From Bacteroidales bacterium (GTDB taxonomy: Bacteria > Bacteroidota > Bacteroidia > Bacteroidales > PWNQ01), in assembly GCA_021740245.1 (NCBI GenBank), contig JAIPAE010000008.1:1-41301 (forward strand): DNA of 41,301 bases, written 5' to 3'. Below, piece by piece: positions 23,371 to 32,598 of this stretch; positions within the stretch are counted from its first letter, which is position 1; the number at the start of each line of letters is the position of its first letter. The notes below the pieces were generated by a model that worked only from the letters and a program-made list of their open reading frames with translations, was not told the DNA's origin and made no database searches. The position numbers were made by a program, and so were the translations under genes.

Positions 23371-23951
23371 TGAATCAAGTACAAAACTTTACGAAAGGCC
23401 TTTTTAAGGAAAACCCTGTTTTTGTTATGATGCTGGGGCTATGTCCTGCGCTGGGGGTTACTACTTCTGCTATTAACGGTCTTGGAATGGGACTGGCAAC
23501 TACTTTTGTATTGCTGATGTCCAACATTGTTGTGTCCATAATTAAAAAATCGATTCCACCTAAGGTGCGTATCCCGTCATTTATTGTTATCATTGCTTCA
23601 TTTGTGACAATTGTTGACCTTACGATGAATGCATATTTACCTGCATTACACAAAGAACTGGGGTTATTTATCCCGTTGATTGTTGTTAACTGCCTGGTTA
23701 TGGGACGTGCTGAGGGTTTTGCATCTAAAAACAATACCTTTTCTTCAATTATTGATGCTATTGGTATGGGCTTTGGCTTTGCTATTGCTTTGACTATCCT
23801 TGGCGGTGTGCGGGAAATTCTCGGCTCAGGCGCTATTTTTGGTATTACACTTGTTGATGCGGACCTTATGCTTGCTTTTGTTTTAGCTCCCGGCGCATTT
23901 ATCGGCCTGGGCTATCTGATTGCTTTGCATCGCTTAATCAAAAGTAACTAA
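23370..23951 (+). CDS. rnfE: Rnf complex membrane subunit RnfE
   Basis: The 193-residue protein has six hydrophobic segments, with [18 protein letters not shown] near the N-terminus, where the conserved Cys lies. [19 protein letters not shown] carries the second conserved Cys. RnfE and RnfA are homologous, insert in opposite orientations and share a metal site in the membrane. It is translationally coupled to rnfG. Confidence 0.95.
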   Translation: MNQVQNFTKGLFKENPVFVMMLGLCPALGVTTSAINGLGMGLATTFVLLMSNIVVSIIKKSIPPKVRIPSFIVIIASFVTIVDLTMNAYLPALHKELGLFIPLIVVNCLVMGRAEGFASKNNTFSSIIDAIGMGFGFAIALTILGGVREILGSGAIFGITLVDADLMLAFVLAPGAFIGLGYLIALHRLIKSN

Positions 23952-23970
23952 TCATTTAAACAATTTTACC

Positions 23971-24546
23971 ATGGAATATATTATTATTATTATTTCGGCC
24001 ATTTTTGTCAATAATATTGTTCTGGCAAAGTTTCTGGGGATTTGTCCATTTGTTGGCGTATCTGCTAAAACAGATACAGCCATAGGAATGAGTGGTGCCG
24101 TAATGTTTGTAATGACGATTGCCACAATTATCACCTGGCTTATTAAAACCTATATATTAAAAGTTTACGAGCTTCAGTTCCTGGAAATTATTAGTTTTAT
24201 TCTTGTGATTTCTTCATTGGTTCAGCTTGTGGAAATTATTCTGAAAAAAGTCAGCCCGCCTTTGTTCCAGGCTTTGGGAATTTATCTCCCATTAATTACT
24301 ACTAACTGTGCTATCTTGGGTGTTGCCATTGAAGCCAGCGGTGCAAATGAATTTGGACTTTTGCAAAGTACAGTTTTTGCTATTGCTAATGCTATCGGTT
24401 TTGGCCTGGTTATGATTTTATTTGCTTCATTACGTGAACACCTCGATTTGGTTAATGTTCCTAAAGGAATGCGTGGCGTTCCGGCTTCTTTTATTGTTGC
24501 AGGTATTCTTGCGCTTGCGTTTATGGGGTTCTCAGGGTTAGTTTAA
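23971..24546 (+). CDS. rnfA: Rnf complex membrane subunit RnfA
   Basis: The 191-residue protein has six hydrophobic segments with FVNNIVLAKFLGICPFVGVS near the N-terminus and YLPLITTNCAILGVA in the middle, both typical of RnfA/NqrE. It ends the operon B-C-D-G-E-A and is followed by a strong terminator. Its homology to RnfE is visible in the matching Cys-containing helices. Confidence 0.95.
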   Translation: MEYIIIIISAIFVNNIVLAKFLGICPFVGVSAKTDTAIGMSGAVMFVMTIATIITWLIKTYILKVYELQFLEIISFILVISSLVQLVEIILKKVSPPLFQALGIYLPLITTNCAILGVAIEASGANEFGLLQSTVFAIANAIGFGLVMILFASLREHLDLVNVPKGMRGVPASFIVAGILALAFMGFSGLV

Positions 24547-24567
24547 TCCTTATATAAATTATATCTT

Positions 24568-24592
24568 CCCGGCCTTCGTGCCGGGCTTTTTA
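24568..24592 (+). terminator. Intrinsic terminator of the rnf operon
   Basis: The stem CCCGGC (24568-24573) pairs with GCCGGG (24580-24585) around the loop CTTCGT and is followed by CTTTTTATT. This is a clear rho-independent terminator 22 bp after the rnfA stop. Confidence 0.92.
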
Positions 24593-24677
24593 TTGCCTGT
24601 AAATTTATTATAAATGTCTTTTTTGTGAATAAAATGATAAATTATTACTATTTTCGTATGAATTAAGGGTTGCTTAT

Positions 24678-25880
24678 ATGAAGAAGCTTGTTTTGTTGTT
24701 ATTTGTATTGTATGCTGCACTTGTCAATTCGCAGGAAAAGAATAAGTTCGGTGAATTTGTTTCACTTGATACGATCATCTCTTTGCCATCTGCTGAATTT
24801 AATGCAGGATCATTGGGAGCTCATGATTTTCTTATCAAAGCAGTGGATAATGAACTGATCTTTATCAATGAATTACCCGTCAGGAACATATATAAGGGAT
24901 ATTCAATAAATGTTAGTAATCATGAGACAGAAACTTTGATGTTGAATCTGGCGGATAATAAGATTAAATGGGACAAATGCAGAGACTTTTTCATACAAAA
25001 TGATACATTTTATCTTACGGTATATAAAAAACTGCTTATATTCAAAAAACAAAGCCAGAAGCATTTTACTTTCTCTGAAGAAATTAAAACAAAAAATACC
25101 GGGCGATTTTTAACTGGCTCAAGTGATTCATTACTGTTTGCTTATGTAAAAAAGGATCAATCAGAAATAAAACTGTGTCATATAGACCGGAGTAAGAATA
25201 TTTTCGGCAAACGGAAGAATAAACTGGACGTTATTCGCAGGAAGAACATCAATGTTAAGCCATCTGCATTTGGAAATATTAATCCCAATCAATATGTGGA
25301 TTATAATAACAAATACATTTTTACAGTGAGTCCTTTGGATTATCATTTTGAAATTTTGGATAAAGAGCAAGATGTTATTTATGAAGAGGATGGACCAGAA
25401 GACAACTGGAATAAGGTGCCGGATTCCCTTCGCAAGATTTTTAAATCGCAGCGATGGTCAAAAGCATTAAGAACAGTCGATTATTTTTACAAAAATCATA
25501 TAACCCATATTAATTTCATTGAAGCAATTGATGGTCTCGTTTTTGTTATGAAAAATGAGGTAGATTCTTCTTATAACATTTGTTATGATGTGTGGAAAAA
25601 AAAGGAAGGAAAATATACTTTATTACACAGAGATCTTTTTTTGCCATTTAAAGATGACCATAATGGAAAAATGATGGTCAGGCAGAATTTCCCTTTATTA
25701 TTTTGGATGGACGGGTATATAGGACATGTTATTCACAAAGGTAAATTTTATGTGTTCAGAATTGATTCAAAAACATTACCACTTGATAAGAATTTTGATG
25801 AATGGTGGGATATTCGCTCAAAGGAAATTATTGACGGTAAAAAGCAAGTAAATATCTATGTATATGACCTCAAACTTTAA
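24678..25880 (+). CDS. Secreted protein of unknown function, possibly a beta-propeller
   Basis: I do not recognise this 400-residue protein. It has a signal peptide (MKKLVLLLFVLYAALVNSQ) and then alternating short hydrophobic strands and charged turns, with many aromatic and Asp residues, which suggests an all-beta, perhaps propeller-like, fold. No catalytic motif is evident. The final 23 bases overlap the next gene, so the two are probably made together. A TATTTTCG box at 24649-24656 is a weak promoter candidate. It starts about 85 bp after the rnf terminator and is an independent unit. Confidence 0.6.
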   Translation: MKKLVLLLFVLYAALVNSQEKNKFGEFVSLDTIISLPSAEFNAGSLGAHDFLIKAVDNELIFINELPVRNIYKGYSINVSNHETETLMLNLADNKIKWDKCRDFFIQNDTFYLTVYKKLLIFKKQSQKHFTFSEEIKTKNTGRFLTGSSDSLLFAYVKKDQSEIKLCHIDRSKNIFGKRKNKLDVIRRKNINVKPSAFGNINPNQYVDYNNKYIFTVSPLDYHFEILDKEQDVIYEEDGPEDNWNKVPDSLRKIFKSQRWSKALRTVDYFYKNHITHINFIEAIDGLVFVMKNEVDSSYNICYDVWKKKEGKYTLLHRDLFLPFKDDHNGKMMVRQNFPLLFWMDGYIGHVIHKGKFYVFRIDSKTLPLDKNFDEWWDIRSKEIIDGKKQVNIYVYDLKL

Positions 25881-26394
25881 AAACGGAATTTTAATTCTGG
25901 TTTTACTGATATCAGGGCTTGGATGTTTTTCGCAGGAAACTGTTGAAAATCCGGTGAATGATATATACGGAAATGCTTATACCATCCATTCAAAGGACAC
26001 TGCAGTAATCATGGTCTATTTAAAGTATCCTTCGTGTGCAGGTTGTAAAAAGTTATTGTTTAAATACCTGAGGGAAACATATACAGCAACAGCTCATACT
26101 TATATTTTGCATGAGAACTTCAGTGGTGCCTTAAGGCGAAGAAGTGCTTTGGAGGATGCCCGGCAAGTTTGGCCCGGAAGTGATGTGTTGTTTTTTGATG
26201 AAAAAAAATGCTCGAAAAACCACGATTTCTACAAGCTAACCACATTACAAAAATCCCCCATTGTAGCATACATATGTAATGACAAAGTCCGGACATTTGA
26301 ATTTGATGAAGTATTTTTCCAGATTTTGGGGATATTGATTATAAAGAATAATTTCAAGCAGGAACTGAATGATCTGTTAACAGAATGTCCTTAA
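25858..26394 (+). CDS. Secreted thioredoxin-like protein with a CAGC motif
   Basis: The 178-residue protein has an N-terminal hydrophobic export signal (GILILVLLISGLGCFSQ) and a thioredoxin-like core. VIMVYLKYPSCAGCKKL contains the redox motif C-A-G-C, and KSPIVAYI supplies the expected cis-proline. The insert between them is unusual. The frame could start at either of two ATGs (25858 or 25864). The overlap with the preceding secreted protein suggests the two act together in the periplasm or on the outer surface. Substrate and partner are unknown. Confidence 0.6.
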   Translation: MYMTSNFKNGILILVLLISGLGCFSQETVENPVNDIYGNAYTIHSKDTAVIMVYLKYPSCAGCKKLLFKYLRETYTATAHTYILHENFSGALRRRSALEDARQVWPGSDVLFFDEKKCSKNHDFYKLTTLQKSPIVAYICNDKVRTFEFDEVFFQILGILIIKNNFKQELNDLLTECP

Positions 26395-26445
26395 ACTCAA
26401 AAGTGTATACAAGTGCTTTCGTTATTCTTTTGAGCATCATAATAG

Positions 26446-27018
26446 TTATGGTTGAAGATCCAGCTGGCTGATCAGCCAAAAATAAACATCAGAAAACCCT
26501 ATGACGGGAGGTAAATCCAGCTTTTCCTGTCTGATATAATTCAAAAAGTTTAGCGAGTACAGCTCTTTATCATTAATCCTGTAATAATGCATAGCCAGAA
26601 AAATTTTCAGGCTGCGGGACTTGATCCGTCGCGAGTGTTTGCTGTGTTTTCCCGGATGAATATGAATATAGCGTGTTTTATTTTCACCCCGGCGCATCAG
26701 CCATTCTGAACCATCATCAAGACGAAAAGTGAAGTACAAATCCTGCCCGGTTATCCATTCCATATAGGCTTCTTTCTGAAATGCATCAAGTACAATTAGT
26801 TTGGTTTTGATCATGGAACAAATAGCACTGACATCCAGATTACCATAATAAAAATCCGTAACACTGTTGCCGGTTTTTTGCAGGGTTTTCTGAAAATCAC
26901 TTTCGTCCATTTGTAGCATTAAAGGCATGTATTGTTTAATTAGCCCCAGATGGTGTTTTAGCCCGTTTAGCAGAAAGGGCTCAGGAACCAGACTTTCTAT
27001 ACATGGAGTGTTTTCCAT
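26446..27018 (-). CDS. Conserved-looking hypothetical protein
   Basis: I do not recognise this 190-residue cytoplasmic protein. It has no signal peptide or membrane segment. A central basic and His-rich stretch, HIHPGKHSKHSRRIKSRSLK, stands out and could bind nucleic acid or metal. The C-terminus has a helical pattern. It is convergent with the thioredoxin-like gene and divergent from ftsE, with about 190 bp on the ftsE side. Confidence 0.5.
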   Translation of the reverse strand: MENTPCIESLVPEPFLLNGLKHHLGLIKQYMPLMLQMDESDFQKTLQKTGNSVTDFYYGNLDVSAICSMIKTKLIVLDAFQKEAYMEWITGQDLYFTFRLDDGSEWLMRRGENKTRYIHIHPGKHSKHSRRIKSRSLKIFLAMHYYRINDKELYSLNFLNYIRQEKLDLPPVIGFSDVYFWLISQLDLQP

Positions 27019-27180
27019 AGGTGTAAAAATAGTAATGATTTGACTATTGATTGTAAAGCAGTTTTTGTGATCTGAATTTGTAGTTGTTTTCTCAGAATTA
27101 TACTATTTGCAAAGTTTATTATTATGGATATTCCAGTCTCAGGTTGATATAGTGTTTCTTCATTATCATTGAATTTTTTC

Positions 27181-27188
27181 TATCTTTG
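27181..27188 (+). promoter_or_regulatory. Candidate -7 box (TATCTTTG) of ftsE
   Basis: TATCTTTG is an exact TAnnTTTG match located 25 bp before the ftsE ATG. The upstream TTTG element is not clear. Confidence 0.5.
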
Positions 27189-27212
27189 TCATTTCACCTA
27201 AATTAATTGATT

Positions 27213-27926
27213 ATGGCGCTGGATACGATCATTCACCTGAAAGATGTTTCGGTTTATCAAAAGGAGAACCTTGTTTTGACAAACGTTAGTTTTGATATTG
27301 GTAAAGGCGAGTTTGTATATCTGATAGGGAAGACGGGCAGCGGAAAAAGCAGTTTGATGAAGGTCCTTTATGCTGACCTGCCGATGCGTGATGGTGAAGC
27401 AATTATTGCCGAACGGTCTTTGCAAAACATACGTCCAAAACATATTCCGGAGTTGAGGCGGAATATAGGCATTATTTTTCAGGATTTTCAGTTGTTACAC
27501 GACCGCAATGTTCATGACAATTTAATGTTTGTCATGAAGGCTACGGGCTGGAAAGACAAAAATGAAATGGAAAATCGCCTTCAGGATGTGCTGAACTGGG
27601 TAGGTCTGGGGACTAAAGGATTTAAAATGCCGCACCAGCTTGCAGGAGGAGAACAGCAACGGGTAGTGATTGCACGGGCCTTGATCAACGATCCTGAAAT
27701 AATTCTCGCTGATGAGCCAACAGGAAATCTTGACCCTGAAACATCCAGGGATATTATGAATCTGATCTTTAAGCTAAGGGACAGCGGACGAGCAATTATT
27801 ATGGCTACCCATGACTATTCACTGCTTGATGACTTCCCGGCCAGGGTACTGAAATGCGAAGCCGGAAAAGTAATGGAAATGGTTAAGCGGCAACCTCCCG
27901 TTGATGTTGAAAATGAAGAGGAATAA
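27213..27926 (+). CDS. ftsE: Cell-division ABC transporter ATP-binding protein FtsE
   Basis: FtsE with its membrane partner FtsX controls peptidoglycan hydrolases at division. The 237-residue protein has Walker A (GKTGSGKSS), the signature LAGGEQQR and Walker B with [16 protein letters not shown], followed by a switch His in MATHDYSLL. The ATG at 27213 ([11 protein letters not shown]) is preferred over a TTG two codons upstream. No ftsX gene is adjacent, so the assignment to FtsE over LolD-like relatives rests on the overall sequence look. Confidence 0.82.
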   Translation: MALDTIIHLKDVSVYQKENLVLTNVSFDIGKGEFVYLIGKTGSGKSSLMKVLYADLPMRDGEAIIAERSLQNIRPKHIPELRRNIGIIFQDFQLLHDRNVHDNLMFVMKATGWKDKNEMENRLQDVLNWVGLGTKGFKMPHQLAGGEQQRVVIARALINDPEIILADEPTGNLDPETSRDIMNLIFKLRDSGRAIIMATHDYSLLDDFPARVLKCEAGKVMEMVKRQPPVDVENEEE

Positions 27927-28024
27927 TCCGGACAACTCCATATTTGTTCTCTTCCCGGTTACTTGTTAGATTTTCGATGAAATGCATTTTTGCATCTGGC
28001 TCTGAAAACAATTTGATAAACAGT

Positions 28025-29182
28025 TTAATTGGAGGCATTGTTTTGCGGATCCTGATCCCAGATAATGGAGGATAGTTTCCGTGCATTTCTTGTATTGGAA
28101 TAATACTTTATCAGATGCTCTTTGCGCTCGCTTATCTTATCTTCACTAAAATCTTTTTGGAACAGATCATTTATCTTTTGGGTAATTTCCCGGGGTGTAT
28201 TAGCCACATTACACAAGCCTTCCAAATGCGTTCCTTTTACCATGAAATCATTAACCAGTGTAAACCGGCCACGATGCAGGGCATTGAGAAGCTTCAGCTT
28301 TAAACCTGTTGCCTGAAAAGTGACCAAAAGGTTGATATGGGCATTCGCCACCAGTGCATCCATTTTCTCCTGATCCGGATTAGCAATAAGTGTTGCTGTT
28401 TTGCATTTTTTTACTGCTCTTATTAAACGCTTACGTGGATTCATTCCTGCTATGATCAATTTATAGGAGCTATTTGCAAAGACTTTCTTTAGAAGAAATA
28501 ATGCAGCTTTTTCATTTTCCGGAACCTCCAGGTTTCCATGATATAGAATGTAATCGCCACAACCTGTCTGGCTCACGATTCTTTCATTTGCATGGAAACC
28601 CTGAACCAATTGAATGTGCTGACCCGGATATCGCTTTTGCAGCTCTTTCTGATCAGCCAGGGAGATAGCTGCAGTTATACCTGATTTGACAGCTTTCTTT
28701 TCAAAAAACCTGAGCTTAATGCTTTCAAGAAGATAATATGTCTTTAGATAAGGTTTACGGCTGGTTTTAAATAGATTATAGTAATAACGATGCTCTATGT
28801 TACATTCCCTGAAAATTTTAGTACGAGGCGATAAATCCGGATCAGCAATATAGAAACAGGAATGAAGCCCCTCAAATAAAACCGGATGCTCATCCTTTTT
28901 CAACCGTTGAATCAATACATCATTTTTGCGGGTAGCTACAATATATGGTTTACCTGAAACGGCCTGTCTAAACCCCAGCTTTCTGGGATAATAATGTACT
29001 TCCTCACAATACTTGTGTAGCTCATCTTTTTGAGCCCGGCCCGGGTATTCAAAGCAATGCAAATGAATTTTAATACCCTGATGGTATAATGCTTTAATCT
29101 TAAACCAAACATCAATAACACCACCGTAATTCGGTGGATAAGGGATGTCAAAAGCAACGATATGAAGATGTTTATCAGGCAT
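28025..29182 (-). CDS. Glycosyltransferase, GT-B fold
   Basis: The 385-residue protein starts HIVAFDIPYPPNYGGVIDVW, the sugar-acceptor N-terminal Rossmann pattern of GT4-like enzymes. A second Rossmann half follows, containing YILYHGNLEVPENEKAA and a GLKLKLLNALHRG donor-site region. It probably acts in cell-surface polysaccharide or glycolipid synthesis. It overlaps the upstream glycosyltransferase gene by 8 bp. Donor and acceptor are not deducible. Confidence 0.85.
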   Translation of the reverse strand: MPDKHLHIVAFDIPYPPNYGGVIDVWFKIKALYHQGIKIHLHCFEYPGRAQKDELHKYCEEVHYYPRKLGFRQAVSGKPYIVATRKNDVLIQRLKKDEHPVLFEGLHSCFYIADPDLSPRTKIFRECNIEHRYYYNLFKTSRKPYLKTYYLLESIKLRFFEKKAVKSGITAAISLADQKELQKRYPGQHIQLVQGFHANERIVSQTGCGDYILYHGNLEVPENEKAALFLLKKVFANSSYKLIIAGMNPRKRLIRAVKKCKTATLIANPDQEKMDALVANAHINLLVTFQATGLKLKLLNALHRGRFTLVNDFMVKGTHLEGLCNVANTPREITQKINDLFQKDFSEDKISERKEHLIKYYSNTRNARKLSSIIWDQDPQNNASN

Positions 29183-30296
29183 ATTTGTGAAGAATACCGT
29201 GTAAGATTGTGTTCTCTTTTTCCCAATTCAATATTGCTGCTGCAAATTTAAGATTTTCCTTCCATTTTTGATAACGCGCTTTGTCGTCAAGTGCTGATCG
29301 TATCGCTTTGCTTATGCTTTCCGGATTGTGGCCATTTACCACAAGTCCGATATCATATTCTTCAACAATCTTTTTAACTTCAACAATATCTGAAACAATC
29401 ACCGGAGTTTTTGCCTGGATATAATCAAAAAGTTTATTTGGCAAACTATAACGGTAGTTCAACGATAAAGGTTTATCAAGGGAAAAGCCAATATCTGCAT
29501 GCATGGTATACTGCATAAGCAAATTCCAGGGCATTCGGTCTTTAAACCCGACTTTATCCCCCAAATGCATCTTCGATACCATTTTTTTGAGTTCAGGAAT
29601 AATATCGCCGCTACCGATGATATAAAGCATCACATTATCCAACAGGTCTATGGCCATTATCAACTCTTCTGCACCGCGTTCCATATTAATTCCGGCTCCC
29701 TGGAGCAATAGAATACTCTTGTCTTCCGGAATACCCAATTCATGACGTGTTTTCAAATTGGAAAATGTTAGTTTTCGGGGTACATTGCGAATGACATGAA
29801 CCTCTCTGTTGTATTCCTGACGGAAAAGGTTTGCTATGGATTCATTTACTGTAATCAATTCATCCACCCGGGGATAACTGAATTGTTCCAGTGATTTCCA
29901 TATCTTTTGCTTTCCCGGATTTGCCACCAGCTCGGGTACTCCAGTGAAATATTCATGGCTATCCTGGATAACAGGGGCATTTCGCATTTTTGCCACTAAT
30001 AAGCATGGTAATAAAGTATCCAGATCATTCGACCAAAATAAATGTGCTTTGTGCGTTAGAAGCCAGATGAACAACCGAATTTGTATTTCCACATACATGA
30101 ATATTCCTGACCGGAATATCATGGAAAAACGGTTTGTATAGTAAGGCCGGTTATCCAAATCGGGGCTACCGGGTAAAAGACGCCCCAGCAAGGTTACCTC
30201 AAAACCATGGTTCACCAGCTCCTGGCAGGTCTTATCTACCCGGCGATCGGAATAGAGATCATTGATCACTGTGACTATTGCTCGCGGTTTTTCCAT
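29175..30296 (-). CDS. Glycosyltransferase family 4-like protein
   Basis: This 373-residue GT-B enzyme has an N-terminal nucleotide-fold start (AIVTVINDLYSDRRVDKTCQ), DSHEYFTG in the acceptor domain, and LLLQGAGINMERGAEELI in the donor domain. The donor site reads LPNKLFDYIQAKTPVIVSD, the family EX7E-like region with the first Glu replaced. It is the first gene of a two-gene unit with the next glycosyltransferase. Confidence 0.85.
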   Translation of the reverse strand: MEKPRAIVTVINDLYSDRRVDKTCQELVNHGFEVTLLGRLLPGSPDLDNRPYYTNRFSMIFRSGIFMYVEIQIRLFIWLLTHKAHLFWSNDLDTLLPCLLVAKMRNAPVIQDSHEYFTGVPELVANPGKQKIWKSLEQFSYPRVDELITVNESIANLFRQEYNREVHVIRNVPRKLTFSNLKTRHELGIPEDKSILLLQGAGINMERGAEELIMAIDLLDNVMLYIIGSGDIIPELKKMVSKMHLGDKVGFKDRMPWNLLMQYTMHADIGFSLDKPLSLNYRYSLPNKLFDYIQAKTPVIVSDIVEVKKIVEEYDIGLVVNGHNPESISKAIRSALDDKARYQKWKENLKFAAAILNWEKENTILHGILHKYA

Positions 30297-30412
30297 CTGC
30301 CTCTTTTGATACGAAAATAATCAGATTTTTCTTAATGTTATGAGTTTCACCAAAAGTTATTGGGCTAAACCCTTAAATTCAGTTCTTTTGGGAAGATATT
30401 ACAGTTTGACGG

Positions 30413-30442
30413 TTGTTTTCTGTTTATGTTTGTGTAATTTTG
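30413..30442 (+). promoter_or_regulatory. Predicted promoter of murB
   Basis: TTG (30413-30415) and TAATTTTG (30435-30442) are separated by 19 bp, fitting the Bacteroidota promoter model. The leader to the murB ATG would be about 65-70 nt. Confidence 0.5.
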
Positions 30443-30515
30443 CAATATATGTAAAAGGTACATTATTTACAGCTTTAGCTTTTTTTAATTCCTTCTTGAC
30501 TTAACAATTTTAACA

Positions 30516-31532
30516 ATGAAGATCCACAAGAACTTATCACTGAAATCATTGAATACATTTGGTATCGAGGCTACTGCTGCTATTTATGCAGCGCTGGAGA
30601 GCGAAAAGGATATCATGGATTATTTAGATAAATACGGACTGAAAACAGATTCTACTTTTATCCTCGGCGGTGGAAGTAATGTTTTATTTACCCGGGATTT
30701 TAATGGTGTGGTTCTACATATCAAACTAAAAGGAATAAAGATTATTGATGAGGATGATGATTATGTATATGTAAAAGCCATGGCAGGAGAGGAATGGGAT
30801 GATCTGGTGAAATATGCTGTTAACAAAGGTTATGGAGGATTGGAAAATCTATCTTTAATTCCGGGAAGTGTTGGAGCGGCTCCCATTCAAAACATAGGGG
30901 CATATGGCGTTGAACAAAAAGATCATTTTTTTTCGTTAGAAGCCATATCAATCAGGGATCAGCAAAAGAAGGTTTTTAATAAACAGGATTGCCACTTTAG
31001 ATACCGGGACAGCGTATTTAAGAATGAACAAGCTAAAAAATACATCATAACTTCGGTTACTTATCGTCTTGATAAAAAGCCGGTTATAAATACAGAATAT
31101 GGAGGTATTCAGGAAGAATTTAAACGGATGAACATTAAAAAACCGGGGATTAAAGATGTTTCTGAAGCTGTGCGGAACATTCGAAACCGCAAACTACCCG
31201 ATCCGGAGAAAACGGGTAATGCCGGAAGTTTTTTCAAAAACCCTGTGGTTACTGAGGAAAAGTATGAAAAACTGATTCAAAGATTTCCAGAAATAGTCTC
31301 ATTCAAACTCAACAATGACTATTATAAGCTTGCGGCAGGCTGGTTAATTGAACACAGCGACTGGAAAGGAAAAGCGATCGGACATGCCGCTGTGCATAAG
31401 AATCAGGCTTTGGTTTTAGTTAACCTCGGACGCGCTAAAGGTAGTGAAGTTGTCCATTTGGCCAGAATGATACGAATGTCTGTGGAAAAGAAATATGGAA
31501 TTGAACTGGATTATGAAGTAAATATCCTTTAA
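30516..31532 (+). CDS. murB: UDP-N-acetylenolpyruvoylglucosamine reductase MurB
   Basis: MurB reduces UDP-GlcNAc-enolpyruvate to UDP-MurNAc with NADPH and FAD. The 338-residue protein has the N-terminal NTFGIEA motif, the FAD-binding ILGGGSNVLF, PGSVGAAPIQNIGAYG, and the catalytic NAGSFFKNP segment with its Ser. Its length fits type I MurB (E. coli type). The mscS-like gene follows 14 bp later. Confidence 0.96.
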   Translation: MKIHKNLSLKSLNTFGIEATAAIYAALESEKDIMDYLDKYGLKTDSTFILGGGSNVLFTRDFNGVVLHIKLKGIKIIDEDDDYVYVKAMAGEEWDDLVKYAVNKGYGGLENLSLIPGSVGAAPIQNIGAYGVEQKDHFFSLEAISIRDQQKKVFNKQDCHFRYRDSVFKNEQAKKYIITSVTYRLDKKPVINTEYGGIQEEFKRMNIKKPGIKDVSEAVRNIRNRKLPDPEKTGNAGSFFKNPVVTEEKYEKLIQRFPEIVSFKLNNDYYKLAAGWLIEHSDWKGKAIGHAAVHKNQALVLVNLGRAKGSEVVHLARMIRMSVEKKYGIELDYEVNIL

Positions 31533-31546
31533 TAATAAGAGAACTT

Positions 31547-32440
31547 ATGGAGCTGTCGCAGGATACGTTGATATTTATAATTGTTACAGCGGTAATGATC
31601 GCCCTGATACTCATAGTTCGCCGCCTGATACAGCGAGCAGAGAAACAAAGGCTTAAACGTTTGGAAAATGTGGATGCGTTTGAAGCTGTGGAAACGCGTT
31701 CGCCTCACAGGAACAAGCGTAAAAAAGCCAGGGAAATTGCCTTTATAGGTATTGCTGGCAGGTTTACGATCATAAGGCGGATTATCATTTCATTAGGAAT
31801 TATAATTTATCTGTTTATCGCGATACTGCTGTTTTTCGACCAGATACCGGTTGCGATTGCTTCTTTGCTGGCTTCTGCTGCTGCTATTATTATTGGTATT
31901 GCCGCAAAACCCTTTATCGAAAATATTATTTCAGGGTTTGTCATTTCCTTTTCCGATCATTTTCATACCGGTGATACTGTGCTTATCGACGGGCATTATG
32001 GGACTATTGAAGATATTTCTATCTCCCATACAATTATTAAGGTTTGGGACTGGCGTCGCTATCTTATCCCCAATAGCCGGATGTTACAGAAAGATTACAT
32101 CAATTATTCCCATCCCGATCAGTATAACTGGGCGCAGATAATATTTTATGTTTCTTACGATACCGATATACAAAAGCTGGAGGATATGGCTGTAGGTATT
32201 ATAAAAAAGAATAAATACTTTGCAGGCCATGAGAAACCAAGGTTCTGGATCATGGAAATGGGTGAACAATCCATAGAGTGCTGGCTCGTCGCATGGGCAG
32301 CAACACCCTCTGATGCATGGATATTGAAAGTGGATGTAAGAACGGAACTGATCAAAGCCCTGCAAAAAGAGGGAATCAAAACACATTTCCAGAATATTCA
32401 AAAATGGGACGCTAAGGCTGGAGAAAATAAACTCGTTTAG
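31547..32440 (+). CDS. MscS-family mechanosensitive ion channel
   Basis: This 297-residue protein has an N-terminal helix and a Lys/Arg-rich loop, then two helices. The pore helix is rich in small residues (ASAAAIIIGIAAKPFIENII), and a beta domain contains DTVLIDGHYGTIEDISISHT, the MscS signature. It would release solutes under hypo-osmotic shock. It probably shares a transcript with murB. Confidence 0.92.
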   Translation: MELSQDTLIFIIVTAVMIALILIVRRLIQRAEKQRLKRLENVDAFEAVETRSPHRNKRKKAREIAFIGIAGRFTIIRRIIISLGIIIYLFIAILLFFDQIPVAIASLLASAAAIIIGIAAKPFIENIISGFVISFSDHFHTGDTVLIDGHYGTIEDISISHTIIKVWDWRRYLIPNSRMLQKDYINYSHPDQYNWAQIIFYVSYDTDIQKLEDMAVGIIKKNKYFAGHEKPRFWIMEMGEQSIECWLVAWAATPSDAWILKVDVRTELIKALQKEGIKTHFQNIQKWDAKAGENKLV

Positions 32441-32598
32441 TTAAGGTTTTTATTAGAATGTCTTTAAGATTTCAGCTCAAAATTTTCCTGCTCATGAAAA
32501 AATTAATCTCGCTAATGCAGGGATGATTTACTCCGACTAAAATATTCTGTCAGTAAGAAGCTCAGGTTGTTTAGAAATATGCCTTACCCATGTATTCA

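Noticed and set aside
27213..27926. LolD-type lipoprotein exporter ATPase
   Set aside because: Not fully excluded, but the N-terminal sequence and length look more like FtsE, and no LolC/E-like gene is adjacent.
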